From Flavobacterium kayseriense (GTDB taxonomy: Bacteria; Bacteroidota; Bacteroidia; Flavobacteriales; Flavobacteriaceae), in contig NZ_JACRUI010000002.1 in assembly GCF_014305095.1 (NCBI RefSeq), positions 528,282 through 592,281 of the forward strand: 64,000 bases of DNA. Reading direction: 5' to 3'. Under the pieces are notes generated by a model. That model was not told the origin of the DNA and did not search any database. It was given only the letters and a program-made list of their open reading frames with translations. Positions 59,069-64,000 of this stretch are shown here, piece by piece (position 1 is the stretch's first letter; each line of letters begins with the position of its first letter). Both the position numbers and the translations under genes were made by a program.

Positions 59069-62000
59069 ATGAAAAACATATTTCTTCTTTTACTTTTTAT
59101 TTCAACGACCGTTTTTTCGCAACAGTTTGATAAAAAATGGAGCGAGGTTGTGGCAAACGAAAAACTAGGCAAGATAAAAACAGCTAACGAAATTGTTAGA
59201 ACCATTTATAAAAAAGCGGCAAATAAAAAAAACGAAGTAGAAATCATAAAATGCTTTTTCTATCGCTCTAAATACAGACAGGTTTTAGAGGAAAATGCCC
59301 AAACTAAAATTATAAATGATTTGAAGCAACAAATCACAATAGTCTCTACTCCCTCAAAAGCAATTTTAAACTTAATTTACACTAGGTCCTTACAAGATTA
59401 TTACAATGACAACCGCTACCTAATTCAGCGACGAACCAATTTAGTTTCTGATAACGAAGATTTCTTAACTTGGTCATCAATTAACTTTGAGAATAAAATG
59501 CAACTGAGTATTGACGCAACTTTATCTGACGAAACCAAGTTAAAAAACACACCCTTAACCGACTATCAAGCTATTTTTGACTTTTTTACTCTTGATAAAT
59601 TTAAAAATCAAAACCTCTATACCTATCTACTAAAAGAAAACATACAATTCTATACCTCAAAAATCAGTGTTTGGGATTTTAATCAAGCAACCTTCGAAAC
59701 GAAAAAGAACAACTTATTAGGAACAACAGAAGATTTTACCAAACTAAATCTGGATTTCATTACCAATGAAAAACTAAGCAAGACCCTTACCTACTATCAA
59801 AAATTAGAGAATACCGAACCTACAATAGAAAACATTTTAAAAAGGCTGCAATTTTGTAATGACTATTTGATTAAATCAGATCAGGATTTACTAATCAGAC
59901 TAAAACAAATTAAAGAAAAACTAAGACAGCCATCAGAAAAACACCTTGTTAATTTACAAGTTGCTCTACTTTATGCAAAAAACGCATCAAAACAAACACA
60001 TCCTGACTACAATGTAAAAGCGATAACGTTATTGGATAGCATCATTACCGCAAAAGATCATTCTAATACATATAAAAGAGCTATTCAGAAAAAGGGAGAA
60101 ATAGAATCTAAATCCTTAACTGTTCAGCTCCAAAAACAGCTTTACAATAAAGAAAATTCAAGAGCTTTTATTAGTTATCAAAATACTAACAACATCATTA
60201 TTTCCTATTACAAAATACCTAACACCACTTTTAATGCTTTCGAAAGCAACTACAGAAACAGAGATAGTTTAGCAGCTGATATCAAGAAAAACACAAAACT
60301 AAGTACGACCACAATATATGAGCTTATTGATAAGAAAGACTATTTTGAATATACAACGGAAGTACTGCTACCGCAGCTAACAACTGGAAATTATCTCGTG
60401 TCTTTTGAGAGTAAAAATGAATTAAAGGAAACAAAAGGCTATGGTTATGAGGTCATAACAATAACCAACTTATCCTTACTTGCCTCAAGAAATGACCAAG
60501 TCGAAAACTATACGGTGCTTGATAGAAAAACAGGTAAACCTCTAGAAAGTGTTACTATCAAATCGAACCATTTTACAATAACAACAAACGCTAATGGTCT
60601 AGCGACACACACCAAAATTATCGACTATAAGCGCAATTATGAGAATTCCTCACTCGTGGTGAGTACAATTACTGATACCTTATCTTTAAATAATAACTAC
60701 CTCAGCTACCAAGACGATTATGATGTAGAGGACAAGGCCAATTTTGAAGGTAAAATTGAATTCTTTTTAGATCGTGCTATCTATCGTCCCGGACAAACAG
60801 TATACTACAAGGGAATTGCTTATCAAAAAAAAGACAACCAATCGACAGTTGTTCCTAAGACTAGCTTTGCAGTAACAATTAATGATCCTAAAGGAGCTGA
60901 AGTCAAAAATTTTGATGTTGTTACAAATGATTTCGGTTCTTTTTCGGGAGAATTTATTTTACCCACAACGGGCTTAACCGGAAGCTATACCATGCAAGCC
61001 GACGAACCAAACGATTATGAAAAAGACGTTTCCTATAATCTAGAAAGAGATGAGCATCCGTTTTGGGACAATGTTGATTTTAACTATTCGACAATTAATT
61101 TTAATGTCGAAGAATACAAGCGACCAAAATTTGAAATCATAATAGAGCAAATAAAAGAAACCGTTTTAGTAAACCAATTAATAAAAAGTAGTGGTATAGC
61201 CAACGCTTTCTCTGGTAGTACTATATCACACGCTAAAGTTGCGTATACAATCGAACGAATAGTTACTAACCCTATCGCCTACCGTTACGGCAGATATGAA
61301 AAGCCAGAAATCATTACCACTACAACTACTGAAACTGATGCTAACGGGAAATTTAACATCGAATTTGTGGCCTTACCATCACTAGTTTCTAAAAGTACAG
61401 AACAACCTGTTTTTAGTTATTGGATTACAGCAAATGTTACTGATGTTAACGGCGAAACTCGCACAGTACGTAAATTAGTAGCCAAAGTAGGTTACCACGC
61501 ACTCGAGCTAAAAGCCACAGTTAACAGTAAAATCGAAACAGCAAACCAAAACAACGTTACACTCTCAAGCGAAAATTTGAATGGGCAATTTGTGCCTACA
61601 AAAGGGCAAATTAAATTGTATTTAATTAACCCTACAGTTCCTAAATTTAAAACGAGAGTATGGCAATACCCTGATTTTACCACCATTTCAAAAACCGAAT
61701 TTGATCGTCTATTTCCATATGAAATAAATAGCGACCCCAACAGCGCCAAAGAAATTCAACCTAAATTATTGTTCACTAAAACCGTAGACACCAAAACAGA
61801 TAAAACAATTCCGCTAGATTTCATCAAAAACTATGAATCTGGAAGTTATAAAATTGTCTTTTCAGCAGTAGATGAATTCAAAAATAATGTGGAAACCACA
61901 ACTGAATTTCAAATTCAGCAGTCAGCGACAAAATTCACTCCTAATGAACTATTTACAGTCAAACAAATCAATAAAGATCCTAAAAAAGACGGCTTTGCTC

Positions 62001-64000
62001 GATTAGAAATCCTGTCAGTCATCGACACGCTACACATGAATATCGTTGCGAACTACTCTGGTAAAACCTATTACCAAAACAGTATAATGTCGCAAAACCA
62101 TACAACAAGTCTTGTTATTCCTATAAACAAAGAATTTGAGAACGATATCAAAATTGGTTTTGAAACTATTTTTGAAAACCAATTATTTACAAAAGAATTA
62201 AGTGTAGCACTGCAAACAGTTGATTCCGAATTAAATTTCGAAGTAGAAACCTTCAGAAACAAAATAGAGCCTGGAAAATTAGAGAACTGGTCCTTTAAAC
62301 TAAACGCAAACCACACCACGAATGAGGCAGAAATACTTGCATCTATGTATGATAGGTCTTTAGATCAATTCACCATTACGGACTGGAGAACGCTTGGATT
62401 CCCAAATTATAACCCCAATTATATAAACACCAGAACAGCTTTAGGTTTTGATAAAACGTATACCAAACTGCGAAATTTAAAAAATAAAGATGTACTAATC
62501 ACACTTTATAGCGAAAGAACGCAACTAATGTGGTTTGGTTTTAACTTTAGTAAAATTCAAAACAAATACACACTTAATGAATATTACAAACAGCTTGGTA
62601 GAAAAAGTAAAGTTCCTTTTAATGTCAAAGTGATTTCAGGAATTGTTTCTGATGAGTCAGGACCACTTGCTGGCGTGTATATAAACATAAAAGGAACGGA
62701 CAGATTTACCTCTTCAGATTTTGAAGGGTATTTTCAAATAGAAGCTGTTGAAGATGAAATACTTGTCTTCAATTACATAGGCTACGAAAAAAAAGAGCAA
62801 ACAATTAGTTCTAATTCACTTGACGTGGAACTCAAACAAGACAACAACAACCTTGAAGAGGTTGTTGTAATAGGCTATGCCACGAAAAAAAATAAGTCAT
62901 TAACAGCAGCAGCAACAGAAATAGTTGCTGAAGCTGACAATCAAATTTATAATATGGCAGGAATTCCTGAAGGATTAGCAAGTATTGCTCCTGGATTAAA
63001 AATTCGAGGAGCAAGCTCAATAAACGGTTCTCCAGATGTTCTATATATTATTGATGGAGTTGAAACTACGGCTGCTGAGGCCACTAGTATAAATCCTACT
63101 GACATTCTATCTGTCGAAGTATTAAAAAATGCCAAAGCCGTCGCACTTTATGGAAATAAAGGGAAGAATGGCGTAATTGTATTTACTACGAAAAAAGCAA
63201 TCGAAGCATTGACTCAGGTAAAAGCACGAACGAATCTTGCTGAAACCGCTTTTTTCTACCCTACTATAAAAACAGATAAAAACGGAAAGTTTAGTTTTAG
63301 CTTCACATCACCTGAAGCACTTACGGCTTGGAAATTACGCTTGCTTGCGCACAATAAAAATGCGGTAAGTGGCTATTTAGAGAAAACCGTAATCACACAA
63401 AAAGAATTAATGATTGTGCCAAATTTCCCTCGTTTTTTTAGAGAGAAAGATACCATTACCATCATGGCAAAAATTGCTAACACTACCAAAACACCCAAAG
63501 TTGGTCTGGCGATTTTACAGCTATTTGATGCAGCAACCATGCAATCAGTAGATGCAAAAATGTTAAATATAAAAGCTACACAAAACTTTAGCTTGAGTGC
63601 ACTCGGAAATACTACAAGCAGTTGGAAAATTGTTATCCCCCAAGGAATGCAAGGCGTACAATACCGCATTTTAGCAAAATCAGGTAACTTCTCTGATGGA
63701 GAGGAAAATATAGTCCCTGTGTTAACGAATAGTATGTTAGTTACAGAAAGTATACCTGTTTGGGTTCGCGAAAACACAAAGAAAGAGTACTCTTTTGAAA
63801 ATTTAAAAAACAACACCTCAACAACGTTGCGAAATCATCAATTTACGCTAGAATACACTTCAAATCCTACTTGGTTAGCATTACAGTCTTTACCGTACTT
63901 GATGGAATACGAACATGAATGTGCAGAGCAAACTTTTGCTCGTTATTATGCCAACGCTTTAGCAACGACGATCATCAATAGTAATCCTAAAATCGCTATC
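59069..64000 (+). CDS. Alpha-2-macroglobulin-family protein with inserted SusC-type CTD and TonB plug (partial, 3' end outside window)
   Basis: 1644 codons are open without a stop from the ATG at 59069 to the window end. A Sec signal peptide (MKNIFLLLLFISTTVFSQ) lacks a lipobox, unlike E. coli YfhM. The first ~500 residues are a mixed helical part, then comes an MG2 domain with the hallmark YRPGQ at 572-576 and further macroglobulin domains to ~1180. Residues ~1187-1263 form a carboxypeptidase-regulatory-like domain (ISGIVSDESGPLAGVYI), then the SusC hallmark EEVVVIGYA (1263-1271) and a short TonB plug (~1283-1376; APGLKIRG, YIIDGVE, VEVLKNAKAVALYG, GVIVFTTKKA). The A2M domain begins at ~1386 (NLAETAFFYPTIKTD) and the thioester motif CAEQ is at 1618-1621. 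Expected role: periplasmic or surface protease trap. The role of the inserted SusC module is unknown. Confidence 0.85.
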   Translation, partial: MKNIFLLLLFISTTVFSQQFDKKWSEVVANEKLGKIKTANEIVRTIYKKAANKKNEVEIIKCFFYRSKYRQVLEENAQTKIINDLKQQITIVSTPSKAILNLIYTRSLQDYYNDNRYLIQRRTNLVSDNEDFLTWSSINFENKMQLSIDATLSDETKLKNTPLTDYQAIFDFFTLDKFKNQNLYTYLLKENIQFYTSKISVWDFNQATFETKKNNLLGTTEDFTKLNLDFITNEKLSKTLTYYQKLENTEPTIENILKRLQFCNDYLIKSDQDLLIRLKQIKEKLRQPSEKHLVNLQVALLYAKNASKQTHPDYNVKAITLLDSIITAKDHSNTYKRAIQKKGEIESKSLTVQLQKQLYNKENSRAFISYQNTNNIIISYYKIPNTTFNAFESNYRNRDSLAADIKKNTKLSTTTIYELIDKKDYFEYTTEVLLPQLTTGNYLVSFESKNELKETKGYGYEVITITNLSLLASRNDQVENYTVLDRKTGKPLESVTIKSNHFTITTNANGLATHTKIIDYKRNYENSSLVVSTITDTLSLNNNYLSYQDDYDVEDKANFEGKIEFFLDRAIYRPGQTVYYKGIAYQKKDNQSTVVPKTSFAVTINDPKGAEVKNFDVVTNDFGSFSGEFILPTTGLTGSYTMQADEPNDYEKDVSYNLERDEHPFWDNVDFNYSTINFNVEEYKRPKFEIIIEQIKETVLVNQLIKSSGIANAFSGSTISHAKVAYTIERIVTNPIAYRYGRYEKPEIITTTTTETDANGKFNIEFVALPSLVSKSTEQPVFSYWITANVTDVNGETRTVRKLVAKVGYHALELKATVNSKIETANQNNVTLSSENLNGQFVPTKGQIKLYLINPTVPKFKTRVWQYPDFTTISKTEFDRLFPYEINSDPNSAKEIQPKLLFTKTVDTKTDKTIPLDFIKNYESGSYKIVFSAVDEFKNNVETTTEFQIQQSATKFTPNELFTVKQINKDPKKDGFARLEILSVIDTLHMNIVANYSGKTYYQNSIMSQNHTTSLVIPINKEFENDIKIGFETIFENQLFTKELSVALQTVDSELNFEVETFRNKIEPGKLENWSFKLNANHTTNEAEILASMYDRSLDQFTITDWRTLGFPNYNPNYINTRTALGFDKTYTKLRNLKNKDVLITLYSERTQLMWFGFNFSKIQNKYTLNEYYKQLGRKSKVPFNVKVISGIVSDESGPLAGVYINIKGTDRFTSSDFEGYFQIEAVEDEILVFNYIGYEKKEQTISSNSLDVELKQDNNNLEEVVVIGYATKKNKSLTAAATEIVAEADNQIYNMAGIPEGLASIAPGLKIRGASSINGSPDVLYIIDGVETTAAEATSINPTDILSVEVLKNAKAVALYGNKGKNGVIVFTTKKAIEALTQVKARTNLAETAFFYPTIKTDKNGKFSFSFTSPEALTAWKLRLLAHNKNAVSGYLEKTVITQKELMIVPNFPRFFREKDTITIMAKIANTTKTPKVGLAILQLFDAATMQSVDAKMLNIKATQNFSLSALGNTTSSWKIVIPQGMQGVQYRILAKSGNFSDGEENIVPVLTNSMLVTESIPVWVRENTKKEYSFENLKNNTSTTLRNHQFTLEYTSNPTWLALQSLPYLMEYEHECAEQTFARYYANALATTIINSNPKIAI

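Noticed and set aside
61492..63816. Several minus-strand ORFs opposite the A2M-family gene
   Set aside because: They are shadows of the long plus-strand frame, which shows clear domains and motifs throughout.

Overview
The window looks like a chromosomal segment of a Flavobacteriaceae bacterium, most likely Flavobacterium. The DNA is AT-rich. Two SusC/SusD pairs are present. Promoters follow the Bacteroidota pattern (TTTG, about 19-20 bp, TAnnTTTG) instead of the E. coli one, and genes lack Shine-Dalgarno sequences. The ribosomal cluster has the flavobacterial order rpsL-rpsG-fusA-rpsJ-rplC...rplQ followed by carA, eno and gltA.

Layout. (1) 1-12375, minus strand: a surface-polysaccharide cluster read right to left. 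It encodes the outer-membrane export lipoprotein Wza, the tyrosine autokinase Wzc, a WbpP-type UDP-GlcNAc 4-epimerase, UDP-glucose dehydrogenase, a NusG-like UpxY regulator, a WbpO-type UDP-GalNAc dehydrogenase, ManC, UDP-glucuronate decarboxylase, the Wzm/Wzt ABC exporter and the start of a glycosyltransferase. Together these predict supply of UDP-GalNAcA, UDP-GlcA, UDP-xylose and GDP-mannose and export of the polymer. (2) 12446-20719: housekeeping genes recR, a CoA-binding protein, a MarC-family protein, two guanidine-modifying hydrolases, gltA, eno and carA. (3) 20908-38085, minus strand: the S10/spc/alpha ribosomal supercluster, including the short rpmJ gene, secY, infA, rpoA and fusA. (4) 38267-50556, plus strand: an Omp85-like barrel protein, two SusC/SusD pairs and, between them, the rRNA methyltransferase gene rlmB. 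(5) 50713-57835: rhomboid protease, rarA, and a minus-strand group with a hypothetical exported protein, a YjjG-type phosphatase, radC, an acetyltransferase, mpl and a TPR protein. (6) 57836-64000: a REP-like repeat, a DUF962/Mpo1-like membrane protein, and a very large open frame that leaves the window.

The most interesting object is that last frame (59069 to beyond 64000). It is an alpha-2-macroglobulin-family protein into which the N-terminal half of a SusC protein (carboxypeptidase-regulatory-like domain plus TonB plug, no barrel) is inserted just before the A2M domain, near the expected bait region. The CAEQ thioester motif is kept. Other points worth a second look are a near-perfect 21-bp hairpin with a GAAA loop before rarA, a candidate uS4 autoregulatory leader before rpsD, the UpxY gene placed in mid-cluster before a 305-bp leader, an identical 11-base promoter element before wza and wbpO, and three genes whose -7 box lies 4 bases before the start codon.

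Limits: family names come from motif recognition by eye, not from searches. Promoters and RNA structures are predictions from pattern. No tRNA, rRNA, CRISPR array or intact insertion sequence was recognised.
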